The notes: generated from the sequence alone by a model not told the origin. Shown: positions 10,139 through 19,857, counted from the first letter of the stretch. The stretch: 64,000 bases of DNA from Rhodobacteraceae bacterium IMCC1909 (GCA_030704425.1 JAPDHM010000001.1:1116001-1180000), one strand, 5' to 3'. Translations and numbers: made by a program.

Positions 10139-12178
10139 ATGACACAAGAGCATCTGGTGCTGTTCACCCCCTCAGGCAAACGTGGACGTTTCGAAACCGG
10201 CACACCGATCCTCACCGCAGCCCGGCAATTGGGCGTTGATCTCGACTCGGTTTGCGGCGGTCGCGGCATTTGTTCCAAATGCCAGATCACACCGGGCTAT
10301 GGAGAATTTTCAAAACACGGGGTCACAGTCAACGAAGGCGCGCTTTCCGAATGGAATGCGGTTGAGCAGCGATACAAAGACAAACGTGGCTTGATCGATG
10401 GTCGCCGCCTTGGCTGTCAAGCCACAGTTCAGGGCGATATCGTGATTGACGTGCCGCCTGAAAGCCAAGTGCACAAACAAGTCGTCCGCAAACGCGCAGA
10501 AGTGCTCGACATTACACTGAACCCTTCGACACGGATCTACTATGTCGAGGTGGAAGAACCCGATATGCACAACCCATCGGGAGATTTGGAGCGCTTGGTT
10601 GCGGCCTTGGAAAGCCAGTGGAAACTGCGTAATTTACAGGCAGATTTCAGCATTCTGCCGCAGATGCAGCCAATTCTTCGCAAGGGAGGTTGGACAGTGA
10701 CCTGCGCGGTTCATCATGCGGATGCTGGCAGCGACCCGCAGATCATCCATCTGTGGCCGGGGCTCTATGAGGGCACAATCTACGGCATGGCTGTAGATCT
10801 TGGATCAACCACAATCGCCGCGCATCTGTGCGATCTGCGCACCGGTGAAGTTGTCGCCTCCTCTGGATTGATGAACCCGCAGATCAGGTTTGGCGAGGAT
10901 CTGATGAGCCGGGTCAGCTATGCGATGATGAACCCGGGTGGTGACCAAGAAATGACCCGGGCCGTGCGCGACGGTATGGACGCATTGTTCACCCAAATTT
11001 CGGCTGAAGCGGAGATTGACAAGAGCTTGATCATGGATGCCGTCTTTGTTTGCAATCCTGTGATGCACCATCTTTTCCTGGGAATAGACCCTTTTGAGCT
11101 TGGGCAAGCGCCCTTCGCTTTGGCCACGTCCAACGCCCTGCACTTATTTGCCCATCAGTTAGACATCAACATCCACCCCAGCGCCCGCGCTTATATCTTG
11201 CCCTGCATTGCCGGCCATGTTGGGGCCGATGCGGCCGCGGTTGCTCTGTCAGAAGCGCCAAATCGCTCTGAAGATTTAGTGCTGGTCGTGGATGTTGGAA
11301 CGAATGCGGAAATTTTACTCGGCAACCGGGAAAAGGTGCTAGCCTGCTCCTCCCCCACCGGCCCGGCCTTCGAAGGGGCGCAGATCAGCTCGGGTCAGCG
11401 CGCGGCACCAGGGGCCATTGAAAAGGTTGAAATTGATCCGGTGACCAAAAATCCCCGCTTCCGCGTGATCGGATGCGAGCTTTGGTCTGATGAGGAGGGT
11501 TTTTGGGAGGCCATTAAAAGTAGTGGCATCACAGGCATTTGCGGCTCAGGCATCATTGAAGCCATTGCCGAAATGCGTATGGCTGGAATTTTGGACCCCT
11601 CAGGGCTCATTGGGTCGGCGGAACAAACGGGCACAGAGCGCTGCGTGTTAGACGGGCGCACCCACAGCTATGTGATGTATGACGGCAGTGCCGAACGCGG
11701 GCCAAAAATCACCGTCACAAATCCCGATATCCGCGCCATTCAAATGGCCAAAGCCGCACTATATTCCGGCGCGCGGCTGCTGATGGATAAGTTTGGCGTG
11801 GATAAAGTGGATCGCGTTGTGCTCGCCGGTGCTTTTGGAGCTCATATTTCCCCCAAACACGCGCTGGTTTTGGGAATGATCCCCGATGTCCCCTTTGACC
11901 GTGTGACCTCTGCGGGAAATGCTGCGGGATCCGGGGCGCGGATTGCTTTGATTGACACAGCGCAACGGGCTGAAATCGAGCAAATTGTGCGCCAAATTGA
12001 GAAAATTGAAACCGCGATTGAGCCACGGTTTCAGGAGCATTTTGTCAATGCCTCGGCAATTCCCAATTCAGATGATCCATTCACGACTTTGAAATCTGCG
12101 GTGCCTTTGCCGGAAGTAAATTTCAACACAGGTGGCGGGGATAGTGCCTCAAGCGGGCGGCGGCGCAGAAGGCGCTAA
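10139..12178 (+). CDS. RACo-like corrinoid protein activator (ASKHA ATPase with ferredoxin domain)
   Basis: A 679-residue protein with an N-terminal plant-type 2Fe-2S ferredoxin domain (cysteines in SVCGGRGICSKC at residues 39, 45 and 48, plus a later RRLGC), a linker, and a large ASKHA actin/hsp70-like ATPase domain (DUF4445). ATPase motifs include AVDLGSTTIAAHL, VVDVGTNAEILLGN and VVLAGAFGAHISP. Family members use ATP to drive reduction of inactive Co(II) corrinoid proteins to Co(I) for methyl transfer. The C-terminus ends in six arginines. Its likely partners include the MttB-family protein at 62974 and the B12 pathway at 54-58 kb. Confidence 0.88.
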   Translation: MTQEHLVLFTPSGKRGRFETGTPILTAARQLGVDLDSVCGGRGICSKCQITPGYGEFSKHGVTVNEGALSEWNAVEQRYKDKRGLIDGRRLGCQATVQGDIVIDVPPESQVHKQVVRKRAEVLDITLNPSTRIYYVEVEEPDMHNPSGDLERLVAALESQWKLRNLQADFSILPQMQPILRKGGWTVTCAVHHADAGSDPQIIHLWPGLYEGTIYGMAVDLGSTTIAAHLCDLRTGEVVASSGLMNPQIRFGEDLMSRVSYAMMNPGGDQEMTRAVRDGMDALFTQISAEAEIDKSLIMDAVFVCNPVMHHLFLGIDPFELGQAPFALATSNALHLFAHQLDINIHPSARAYILPCIAGHVGADAAAVALSEAPNRSEDLVLVVDVGTNAEILLGNREKVLACSSPTGPAFEGAQISSGQRAAPGAIEKVEIDPVTKNPRFRVIGCELWSDEEGFWEAIKSSGITGICGSGIIEAIAEMRMAGILDPSGLIGSAEQTGTERCVLDGRTHSYVMYDGSAERGPKITVTNPDIRAIQMAKAALYSGARLLMDKFGVDKVDRVVLAGAFGAHISPKHALVLGMIPDVPFDRVTSAGNAAGSGARIALIDTAQRAEIEQIVRQIEKIETAIEPRFQEHFVNASAIPNSDDPFTTLKSAVPLPEVNFNTGGGDSASSGRRRRRR

Positions 12179-12233
12179 GGGCGCCAATCGCGGCTTGACC
12201 CCTTGTCATGGAGCCGCTAGGCATCGGCGCAGC

Positions 12234-12307
12234 GCGGGTATGGTGAAAAGGTATCACGCGAGCTTCCCAAGCTTAAGTTACGGGTTCAATTCCCGTTACC
12301 CGCTCCA
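12234..12307 (+). tRNA. tRNA-Gly (anticodon CCC)
   Basis: A 74-base cloverleaf. The acceptor stem GCGGGTA/TACCCGC is perfect, the D stem is GTGA/TCAC, and the anticodon loop TTCCCAA has CCC at 12266-12268. The T arm is ACGGG-TTCAATT-CCCGT, the discriminator base is T, and the CCA end is encoded. The outermost anticodon-stem pair is a C-A mismatch. The CCC anticodon reads GGG glycine codons. Confidence 0.93.
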
Positions 12308-12354
12308 AGTCTCCACAAAACTATAGCATGTTCCGTTATAAGCGCAGCATTCAC

Positions 12355-13578
12355 CTAGCCAAAGAGCTCGTGGCAGAACTCCAAGCCCTCAACCAGCGCA
12401 TCCACCTCCGCCTTTGTGTTATACATGGCAAAGCTGGCGCGGCAGGTGGCGCTAACGGCGAGTTGATCCATGAGCGGTTGCGCGCAGTGATGCCCTGCAC
12501 GCACCGCGATGCCCTTTTTGTCCAAAACCGTTGAAATATCATGGGCATGGGCGGCACCATCGAGGGTGAAGGAAAAAATTGCACCTTTGCTGGCGGAATG
12601 CCCTTGGACGTTCAACCAGTTGAGCCCATCGAGCCTTTGACGCGCATAGGCGCAGATCGAGGCTTCATGGGCGGCGATCTGTTGCATACCGATCCCCATC
12701 ATATAGTCCACAGCCACACCAAGCCCGATTTGCTGGACAATGCCGGGTGTTCCGGCCTCAAACATCATCGGAGGGGTATTATAGGTGACCTCTTCGCGGC
12801 CGACATCTCGGATCATATCACCGCCGCCCATGAAGGGCCGCATTTCAGCCATGCGTTCGGGTTTGATATAGATGGCCCCAGAGCCACTTGGACCATAAAG
12901 CTTGTGGCCTGTGATGGCATAGAAATCACAGCCGATATCCTGCACGTCGACCGCCATATGGACCGCCGCTTGTGATCCATCCACCAAGACCGCAACCCCG
13001 CGCGCTTGGGCGGCTTGGGTTATGGTTTTCACATCCACGACCGTGCCCAATACATTTGACATTTGGGTAATGGACACGAGCTTTGTTTTAGGTCCAATGG
13101 CGGAAATAACGGCCTCGGGATCCAAATCACCGTTGATATCCACATCGACCCAAGTCAGTTTCACACCCATCCGCTCGCGCAGAAAATGCCATGGGATAAT
13201 ATTGGCGTGATGCTCCATAATGGACAGCACGATCTCATCACCGGCCTTGAAGCGCGGCATTGCCCAGCCATAGGCTACCAAGTTGATGCCTTCGGTGGTG
13301 CCTGAATTGAGCACGATATGCTCTTCTGACGCTGCATTTAGAAACCGCGCCAGCTTACCGCGGACGGCTTCATAATTGTCCGTTGCCAAGTTGGACAGAT
13401 AGTGCAGTCCTCTATGCACATTGGCATATTCAGAGCTGTAAGCCTGGGTGACAGCATCAATCACCACTTGGGGTTTTTGCGCCGAGGCGCCATTATCTAG
13501 ATATACCAAAGGCTTATTATTCACCTGTCGCGACAGGATTGGAAAATCAGCACGAATACGGGATAGATCAAAACTCAT
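12355..13578 (-). CDS. sufS: Cysteine desulfurase SufS
   Basis: A 407-residue PLP enzyme that takes sulfur from cysteine for SUF Fe-S assembly. The PLP lysine is in YAITGHKLYGPSG and the catalytic cysteine in VRAGHHCAQP, the short-loop group II pattern typical of SufS. It is the last gene of the leftward iscR-suf operon and overlaps the preceding membrane gene by four bases. No sufE, sufT or sufA lies next to it here; a tRNA gene follows instead. Confidence 0.96.
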   Translation of the reverse strand: MSFDLSRIRADFPILSRQVNNKPLVYLDNGASAQKPQVVIDAVTQAYSSEYANVHRGLHYLSNLATDNYEAVRGKLARFLNAASEEHIVLNSGTTEGINLVAYGWAMPRFKAGDEIVLSIMEHHANIIPWHFLRERMGVKLTWVDVDINGDLDPEAVISAIGPKTKLVSITQMSNVLGTVVDVKTITQAAQARGVAVLVDGSQAAVHMAVDVQDIGCDFYAITGHKLYGPSGSGAIYIKPERMAEMRPFMGGGDMIRDVGREEVTYNTPPMMFEAGTPGIVQQIGLGVAVDYMMGIGMQQIAAHEASICAYARQRLDGLNWLNVQGHSASKGAIFSFTLDGAAHAHDISTVLDKKGIAVRAGHHCAQPLMDQLAVSATCRASFAMYNTKAEVDALVEGLEFCHELFG

Positions 13579-14153
13579 AGCGCCACCTGTCCCGGAGCAA
13601 ATCCGAGGAATACCAAAAGAAATGCACCGCCCAGAGACAGCGCAACCAAACCGAGAACAAAGCAGAGGGCTGCTTTGAACATGGACCCCAAATCAAGCCA
13701 AGCATTGATCAAACCTAATAAGATCCAAAACATCAAAACTGTCGCGAATAGGCCAACAAGCCCAGCGATGGTCACAGAAATCACCATCAAAGCCATTTGA
13801 ACAATGTGCAGCAGCATTTGCAGCACCTGGATCCAGGCAAATGCCAATACCCCATCTGCAAACCGCCCAGTTTGACTGAAAGCTCGAGAGATCAGCCAGA
13901 TACACCCCACGAGCCCCAAAGTGCCGCCCCCCATGATCGCAGTCAAAGACCATGGAGAAAGCGGCGCAACGCCCGGCAGGACCGTCACGCCCCGAAAGCC
14001 GGATAGGGTGAACATCAAGAGCACCGCGCCGATGATAACAAGCGCAAAAGCGCTAAAGGCCGTGCTGAGGTTGAGGCGCAGATCAACCAATACCTGCCCC
14101 GCTTCCGTTGGGTTGGTCAGACTTAGCCTCAAAAGCACAAGGATCAGGTTCAT
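13575..14153 (-). CDS. YIP1-like membrane protein inside the suf operon (second copy)
   Basis: A 192-residue integral membrane protein with about five hydrophobic segments and a PTEAGQVLVDLRL stretch near the N-terminus, resembling the bacterial YIP1 family. Its start overlaps the end of the gene before it, and its end overlaps the sufS start by four bases, so it is tightly coupled into the operon. The biochemical role is unknown. Position suggests a link to Fe-S assembly or co-regulation with it. Confidence 0.75.
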   Translation of the reverse strand: MNLILVLLRLSLTNPTEAGQVLVDLRLNLSTAFSAFALVIIGAVLLMFTLSGFRGVTVLPGVAPLSPWSLTAIMGGGTLGLVGCIWLISRAFSQTGRFADGVLAFAWIQVLQMLLHIVQMALMVISVTIAGLVGLFATVLMFWILLGLINAWLDLGSMFKAALCFVLGLVALSLGGAFLLVFLGFAPGQVAL

Positions 14154-14626
14154 TGTTCTGCCTCAATAAAGGAGTTGATTAAGATCCACAGGAAAATCAT
14201 CAGCCACATCACGCCCACGGCCGTATTGGCCGGCCCTGGACCGATAAAGCCCTTGACCATCCCAGCCAATGCCACCGCCGGGCTACTGGCCAAAAGAGAC
14301 CAAAAAAGCGCCAATCGAGCGGAATAAAAATCCGCCTTCGCCCCGAAGGCACGGGTCGCCAGACGCAGGAGCGCCGCCAAACCATAGGCCAACAGCGGCA
14401 GGACAAATATCAAACCTACCGCATCATGCTGGATCGTATCAGTCAGCGTTCCACCGGTCTCATGCGCCTGCCGGGCGCGGTAGGGCCATTGCGACATAAA
14501 CAACAAAAGACAAGAGCCCATGAGCATCGCCAAAGCCCGATCCTCACGTACGCCCATAGCCATGAGCCGCGCCATAACGCGCCTTGGGCGCCGGTGCGCC
14601 TCCACAATATCCCGCGTCACAGCCAT
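14150..14626 (-). CDS. YIP1-like membrane protein inside the suf operon (first copy)
   Basis: A 158-residue membrane protein with an N-terminal cytoplasmic segment (MAVTRDIVEAHRRPRRVMARL) and about four hydrophobic helices. It looks related in build to the 192-residue protein that follows, with which it overlaps by four bases. It starts three bases after sufD ends. The family call (YIP1) is from general resemblance, and the function is unknown. Confidence 0.7.
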   Translation of the reverse strand: MAVTRDIVEAHRRPRRVMARLMAMGVREDRALAMLMGSCLLLFMSQWPYRARQAHETGGTLTDTIQHDAVGLIFVLPLLAYGLAALLRLATRAFGAKADFYSARLALFWSLLASSPAVALAGMVKGFIGPGPANTAVGVMWLMIFLWILINSFIEAEQ

Positions 14627-14629
14627 GCG

Positions 14630-15895
14630 CTACCGGGCCGACAGGGTTTCTGTCAAATGGTCGAGAATGTCCTGCGCCAAGTCTTCATCCTCAATTTCTT
14701 CAATCGCTTCGGCCACAAAAGATAAGGTCAAAAGATCCACGGCTTTGGCCTCCGGCACGCCGCGCGAGCGCAGATAGAACAATGCTTGCGCGTCAATCGC
14801 CCCGGAGGTAGACCCGTGCGAGCAGGCCACGTCATCGGCATAGATTTCAAGTTCCGGTTTTGCCAAAAACTGGCTGTCATCATCCAACAACAAGGATTGG
14901 CTGATCTGATAGCCATCGGTTTTTTGTGCACCGGCTTTGACCAATATTTTACCTTGGAACACCCCTACGGCACCATTGCGCAAGACCTTCTTGAACACCT
15001 GGCGGCTTTCACAATTCACCGCATCATGGGTGATGAACACCGTATCATCGTGATGAAAACCTCCATCACCCAAACAGGCCCCGGCCACAGATACAGAGGC
15101 GTCATCGCCCAAAAGCTGCAAGACGCATTCGTTGCGAGTCAATTGACCACCTGCCGTGAGGGTAAAGGATTTAAAACTCGCCTCTGCGCCAATCCTGCCG
15201 AAGATATGCGTCAGCATGTGGCGCTCATTGCCGTCTTGCACACGAATATGATGGAAGCGGCCTGCATCAGCCACATCAACTTCCAAAACAATATTGGAGC
15301 GCGCACCATATTGCCCAGTTTCAATCAGGGTGACCTCCGCACCCGCGGCCACTTTGATCACATGATGAATAATCGCATCACTTTGGCCGGATGAGGTGGC
15401 ATGGATATGGATGGGTGCCTCGACGGCACCAGTGACATTGACCAGCAGCCCCTCGCGCGCAACGGCGGTGTTCACCGCTGCCAAACTCCGTTTGATCGGA
15501 TTTTGTCCTGCCTCTTCCAAGCGCCCGTAAACATCGCGCGCCCAATGCAGATCTAGAACGGAGGCAGAAGCCAAGCTCTCAAGCGTGCACTGCGCCGCGT
15601 TTGGCAGCACTGCCGCTTGAATTTTTCCATCTTCAAACGCCACTGAAATGATGTTTCGCTGATCGAAAAGATTCAAGCCGCTGCGCAGAGACGCTTGCAG
15701 CGTGACATCAGCTTGAACAAAGGCATCCGGGCGAGTGTACTTCCAATATTCATCCCGACGTTGCGGCAACCCGGCCGCCTGCGCCCGATCAGAGGCCGTC
15801 AGCCGCGCCTCTTTGGCCCAAGCGCCTGAGCCGTCAATGAGATCCGCATCGCGCAGTGCGCGGGTGGGCGAGGTCGTTTGTGAAGATGCGGCCAT
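14630..15895 (-). CDS. sufD: Fe-S scaffold subunit SufD
   Basis: A 421-residue SufBD-core protein, part of the SufBC2D scaffold on which Fe-S clusters are built. The beta-helix core is in the middle, and the conserved C-terminal segment reads DDVACSHGSTSGAID followed by FYLRSRGVPEAKA, which includes the expected cysteine and histidine. The ATG overlaps the sufC stop by one base (TAATG). It ends three bases before the first YIP1-like gene. Confidence 0.95.
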   Translation of the reverse strand: MAASSQTTSPTRALRDADLIDGSGAWAKEARLTASDRAQAAGLPQRRDEYWKYTRPDAFVQADVTLQASLRSGLNLFDQRNIISVAFEDGKIQAAVLPNAAQCTLESLASASVLDLHWARDVYGRLEEAGQNPIKRSLAAVNTAVAREGLLVNVTGAVEAPIHIHATSSGQSDAIIHHVIKVAAGAEVTLIETGQYGARSNIVLEVDVADAGRFHHIRVQDGNERHMLTHIFGRIGAEASFKSFTLTAGGQLTRNECVLQLLGDDASVSVAGACLGDGGFHHDDTVFITHDAVNCESRQVFKKVLRNGAVGVFQGKILVKAGAQKTDGYQISQSLLLDDDSQFLAKPELEIYADDVACSHGSTSGAIDAQALFYLRSRGVPEAKAVDLLTLSFVAEAIEEIEDEDLAQDILDHLTETLSAR

Positions 15896-16650
15896 TAGGC
15901 GATCTCCTCCAAAAGGTCCGCATAACCGTTGTTTTCAACTTCCAACGCCAGCTCAGGCCCGCCTGTTTTGATGATGCGGCCATTGGCCATGATATGCACC
16001 ACATCTGGTTTGATATGGTCCAAAAGCCTTTGGTAATGGGTGATAACAAGGAAAGTGCGCTTATCATCGCGCAAAGCGTTCACGCCCTGGGCCACAAGTT
16101 TCATGGCATCTACATCAAGGCCGCTGTCTGTTTCATCTAAAATACACATTTTGGGCTCAAGCATTGCCATTTGCAATATTTCGTTGCGTTTCTTTTCGCC
16201 ACCGGAAAATCCCACATTTACGGGACGTTTGAGCATGTCAGCGTCAATTTTCAGATCCTCGGCCTTGGCCCGCACAACTTTCAAGAACTCGCCTGCGCTC
16301 ATTTCCTCTTCGCCGCGCAATTTGCGCTGGGCATTCACAGCAGTGCGCAAAAAAGTCATATTCCCCACGCCAGGAATCTCAACAGGATATTGGAAGGCCA
16401 GGAATAGACCGGCTGCCGCGCGTTCTTCGGCCTCCATATCCAAAATATCCACACCCTCCAACTGTGCCGAACCCTCAGTGACTTCATAGCCGTCTTTGCC
16501 GGACAGCACGTAGGAGAGGGTCGATTTTCCCGATCCATTTGGGCCCATAATCGCATGCACTTTGCCAGGCTCCAAGGACAGGTTCACGCCCTTCAAGATT
16601 TGCTTGTCTTCTTCTTCAAGTTTAACGTGTAGATTTTTGATCTTTAGCAT
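15895..16650 (-). CDS. sufC: Fe-S assembly ATPase SufC
   Basis: A 251-residue ABC-type ATPase without membrane partners that drives conformational change of the SufBCD scaffold. Walker A is GPNGSGKSTLSY, the signature is FSGGEKKRNEI and Walker B is MCILDETDSGLDVD. It sits 61 bases after sufB; I see no extra small gene in that gap. Confidence 0.97.
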   Translation of the reverse strand: MLKIKNLHVKLEEEDKQILKGVNLSLEPGKVHAIMGPNGSGKSTLSYVLSGKDGYEVTEGSAQLEGVDILDMEAEERAAAGLFLAFQYPVEIPGVGNMTFLRTAVNAQRKLRGEEEMSAGEFLKVVRAKAEDLKIDADMLKRPVNVGFSGGEKKRNEILQMAMLEPKMCILDETDSGLDVDAMKLVAQGVNALRDDKRTFLVITHYQRLLDHIKPDVVHIMANGRIIKTGGPELALEVENNGYADLLEEIA

Positions 16651-16711
16651 TTTATATTCCCGCGAGCCTTTGCGGCCCTCATGAGTTTAGGCGCAGATCG
16701 CGCCGATGTTA

Positions 16712-18223
16712 TTATCCGACTGAGCCTTCAAGCGAAATCGCCACCAGCGCCTGCGCTTCCATGGCAAATTCCATGGGCAGAGCTTGTAGCACTTCCTTGC
16801 AAAACCCATTGACCACAAGCGCCACGGCCTCCTCTTCATCCATACCGCGTGAGCGGCAATAAAAGAGCTGGTCATCATCAACTTTTGAGGTGGTCGCCTC
16901 ATGCTCAACCCGAGAGGAGTTATTTTTTACCTCGATATAGGGCACCGTATGCGCACCGCATTTATCCCCAATCAAAAGGCTGTCACATTGGGTATAGTTG
17001 CGGCTACTTTTGGCCTTCGGATGCATGGAGACCAAGCCACGGTAGGTATTTTGCGCCCTGCCCGCGCTGATGCCTTTTGAGATAATCCGTGACTTGGTAT
17101 TTTTGCCCAAATGCACCATTTTTGTGCCGGTATCGGCTTGTTGCATATTGTTGGCAATGGCGATGGAGTAAAATTCCCCCTGGCTGTCATCACCACGCAA
17201 TACGCAAGAGGGATATTTCCATGTCACTGCAGAGCCGGTTTCCACTTGGGTCCACATCACCTTTGAACGATGGCCACGGCAATCGGCGCGTTTGGTTACG
17301 AAATTATAAATTCCGCCCTTGCCATTCTCATCGCCGGGAAACCAGTTTTGCACTGTAGAGTATTTGATTTCTGCATCATCGAGCAGCACCAATTCCACCA
17401 CGGCCGCGTGCAACTGTGCCACATCGCGCTGCGGTGCTGTGCAGCCTTCGAGGTAGCTGACGTAAGACTCTTTGTCGGCGATGATCAAAGTGCGCTCAAA
17501 TTGCCCTGTATTTTCCGCGTTGATGCGAAAATAGGTCGACAATTCCATAGGGCAGCGCACCCCCGGCGGTATATATACAAACGACCCATCGGAAAAGACT
17601 GCTGAATTGAGCGTAGCGTAGTAATTGTCCGAGACGGGCACGACAGAGCCGAGATACTGACGCACGAGCTCCGGATGCTCACGAATGGCCTCAGAGATCG
17701 AACAGAAGATCACCCCCGCCTTGCGCAGCTCAGCTTGAAAGGTTGTGCCGACCGATACGCTGTCAAACACCGCATCAACAGCAACCCGCCGTTCCCCTTC
17801 GGGAGCCTCGACACCCGCCAGAAGAGCCTGCTCTTTCAGCGGAATTCCCAGTTTTTTATAGGTTTCCAAAAGTTTAGGGTCGACGTCATCCAAGGATTTT
17901 GGTTTTTCTTCCATGCTTTTGGGTCGGGCATAGTAATATTGGTCTTGAAAGTCGATTGTCGGATAATCGACCATGGCCCAATCTGGCTCTTTCAGTTCCA
18001 GCCACCGGCGGTAGGCCGCCAAGCGCCAATCCAGCATCCATTCCGGTTCGTCGTTTTTGGATGAGATCAATCGAACGATATCCTCGGACAGACCCTTGGG
18101 CGCATATTCCATCTCGATTTCTGTATTCCACCCATATTTATAGGTGCCAGAGAGAGCTTTGACCGCCTCAACTGTTTCGGCATCCACACCGTCTTTGACC
18201 TGAACATCATCCATCGCCATCAT
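16712..18223 (-). CDS. sufB: Fe-S scaffold subunit SufB
   Basis: A 503-residue scaffold protein. The conserved core includes [31 protein letters not shown] and, near the C-terminus, [19 protein letters not shown]. It is the first scaffold gene in the leftward operon, 5 bases downstream of the cysteine desulfurase gene. The length matches alphaproteobacterial SufB. Confidence 0.97.
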   Translation of the reverse strand: MMAMDDVQVKDGVDAETVEAVKALSGTYKYGWNTEIEMEYAPKGLSEDIVRLISSKNDEPEWMLDWRLAAYRRWLELKEPDWAMVDYPTIDFQDQYYYARPKSMEEKPKSLDDVDPKLLETYKKLGIPLKEQALLAGVEAPEGERRVAVDAVFDSVSVGTTFQAELRKAGVIFCSISEAIREHPELVRQYLGSVVPVSDNYYATLNSAVFSDGSFVYIPPGVRCPMELSTYFRINAENTGQFERTLIIADKESYVSYLEGCTAPQRDVAQLHAAVVELVLLDDAEIKYSTVQNWFPGDENGKGGIYNFVTKRADCRGHRSKVMWTQVETGSAVTWKYPSCVLRGDDSQGEFYSIAIANNMQQADTGTKMVHLGKNTKSRIISKGISAGRAQNTYRGLVSMHPKAKSSRNYTQCDSLLIGDKCGAHTVPYIEVKNNSSRVEHEATTSKVDDDQLFYCRSRGMDEEEAVALVVNGFCKEVLQALPMEFAMEAQALVAISLEGSVG

Positions 18224-18228
18224 ATTCC

Positions 18229-19278
18229 CTATCTGGCCGCCTTGCGTGCCAAAAACCGCTCATATGCAGCCAGCCAAACCTTGGCGAACTGCTGAACTTC
18301 ATCTTCTGTGGTCTCAAGTCCAAGCGATACGCGGATCGCTGAACTGGCTACGTCTTCATCATATCCCATCGCCCGCAGAACGCGGCTGGCCTTGACCTTG
18401 CCTGACGAGCAAGCCGAGCCGGCCGATACTGCAAATCCCGCAAGGTCCATTTGCATGACCTGCGTCTCGCCTTTCCATCCGGGGGCTGCAAAGCAGGCGG
18501 TGTTGGGCAGGCGTCGCGAGTCAGTCCCGACTAAAATAAGGGGTTTTCCGCTGGCTTCCAGTGTCTTTTCTAGAATATTTCTAAGTTTCTCGATTGTCGC
18601 CCATTTTCCGTCACTTAAATCGCGGACACTGGCCTCTGCTGCGGCGCCAAAACCGGCAATACCGATGATATTTTCCGTGCCGGCGCGCCGGCCCATTTCC
18701 TGACCACCGCCCAGGACCTGCGCGGCCACCTCCACCCCGGGTTTCAACAATAAGCACCCAACACCTTTTGGCCCGCCCAGCTTATGTGCCGAGGCACAGG
18801 CCATATCAGCGCCACTCCAAGAAAATGCTAAGGGGAGCTTGCCAAAGCCCTGGGTCATATCGCAAAACCCCAATCCCTCTGGCAGGGTTTGCACAATGCC
18901 TGTTTCCGAATTGGCCAGTTGGAGCGCGGTCCCTGCGGGTTGCGCAACACAGACCTGACCGGCCTTTAGCGGCAAATCGGCCTGCACCCAAGCGGCGACG
19001 GCATCATGTTCTATGTCGCCCGCTTGAAAGCCACGATCCTTCAGGGCCAAAGCGGCAGCCTCAGTCGCACTGCCGGTAAACACAATGTCGTGGGCGCCAA
19101 CGCCAAAGGCCTCAGAAATTTGTCCACGGGCTTTTTCTACAATGGCTTTGGCCGCGCGCCCCTCGGAATGGACAGACGAGGGGTTGCCCAGGGCCTCCAT
19201 CGCAGCAAGCATCGCCGCCCGCGCCTCAGGACGCAGTGGGCTTGTTGCGTTGTGATCAAGATAGACCCGCCGCATCAC
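18229..19278 (-). CDS. Cysteine desulfurase, IscS/NifS type
   Basis: A 349-residue class V aminotransferase-fold enzyme that mobilises sulfur from cysteine. The PLP lysine is in [13 protein letters not shown] and the catalytic cysteine loop is [14 protein letters not shown], typical of the group I (IscS/NifS) branch. The operon therefore carries two desulfurases, this one and SufS. It is somewhat shorter than E. coli IscS (about 400 residues). It overlaps iscR by four bases. Confidence 0.93.
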   Translation of the reverse strand: MMRRVYLDHNATSPLRPEARAAMLAAMEALGNPSSVHSEGRAAKAIVEKARGQISEAFGVGAHDIVFTGSATEAAALALKDRGFQAGDIEHDAVAAWVQADLPLKAGQVCVAQPAGTALQLANSETGIVQTLPEGLGFCDMTQGFGKLPLAFSWSGADMACASAHKLGGPKGVGCLLLKPGVEVAAQVLGGGQEMGRRAGTENIIGIAGFGAAAEASVRDLSDGKWATIEKLRNILEKTLEASGKPLILVGTDSRRLPNTACFAAPGWKGETQVMQMDLAGFAVSAGSACSSGKVKASRVLRAMGYDEDVASSAIRVSLGLETTEDEVQQFAKVWLAAYERFLARKAAR

Positions 19279-19733
19279 TCATCAACCACTTCAAAAAGGT
19301 TCGGCACAGCCGGGCATGGTGACAGCGTGTTGGCGACCACATCGGACAGACGCGTCTGGTGCAGATAGACATAAACCTGTGCGCTTAATCCCTCCCAAAG
19401 GCGATTGGCCACGCTCTGCGCTCGGCTGCCCGACACACCGCCAGAAGCACCAGCCCCTGTTTGCAGGGCATCCACCGTTTCATCCACCGCTTCAAGAATT
19501 TCAACCACCCGAATATCATGGGCCGGACGCGCCAAACGGTATCCCCCGTTTGGACCGCGCACAGAGACAACCAAGTTCCCCCGGCGCAATTTGACAAAGA
19601 GCTGCTCAAGATAGGGCAGTGAAATACTTTGCCGACGCGATATGTCGGCCAATGACGCCAGCTCGCCGGCCTCCAAAAAAGCCAAATCCGCCAAGGCCAC
19701 CATCCCATACCGCCCTTTTGTCGAAAGTTTCAT
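19275..19733 (-). CDS. iscR: Rrf2-family Fe-S regulator, IscR type
   Basis: A 152-residue winged-helix Rrf2 regulator (MKLSTKGRYGMVALADLA at the start, RGPNGGYRLARP in the wing). It heads the suf operon and probably represses it. The three clustered cysteines that bind 2Fe-2S in E. coli IscR are missing; the matching stretch reads LQTGAGASGGVSGSRAQ. The only cysteine is near residue 140 (SPCPAVP). Rhodobacter IscR proteins are known to differ in this way, so this is lineage-typical. Its upstream region carries a candidate Irr site. Confidence 0.93.
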   Translation of the reverse strand: MKLSTKGRYGMVALADLAFLEAGELASLADISRRQSISLPYLEQLFVKLRRGNLVVSVRGPNGGYRLARPAHDIRVVEILEAVDETVDALQTGAGASGGVSGSRAQSVANRLWEGLSAQVYVYLHQTRLSDVVANTLSPCPAVPNLFEVVDE

Positions 19734-19840
19734 GTCAAATCACACTTTCATGGGGCTTCTCATGCCCATTTCACTCAAATTAATTGACCTAGGCCACTCG
19801 GTTGCGTAACCCACGTCATACAGCGGCGCGCCGCATTTGA

Positions 19841-19857
19841 TTTAGAATGGTTCTAAT
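19841..19857. promoter_or_regulatory. Candidate Irr-binding ICE motif
   Basis: TTTAGAA-TGG-TTCTAAT matches the iron-control element TTTAGAA-N3-TTCTAAA at all arm positions but the last. It contains a perfect 6-bp inverted repeat around TGG. It lies in the 180-base divergent region, 108 bases upstream of iscR and 57 bases upstream of the hydrolase gene. Irr control of suf genes in Rhodobacterales is known from comparative work, so iron control of this operon is a reasonable inference. Confidence 0.65.
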
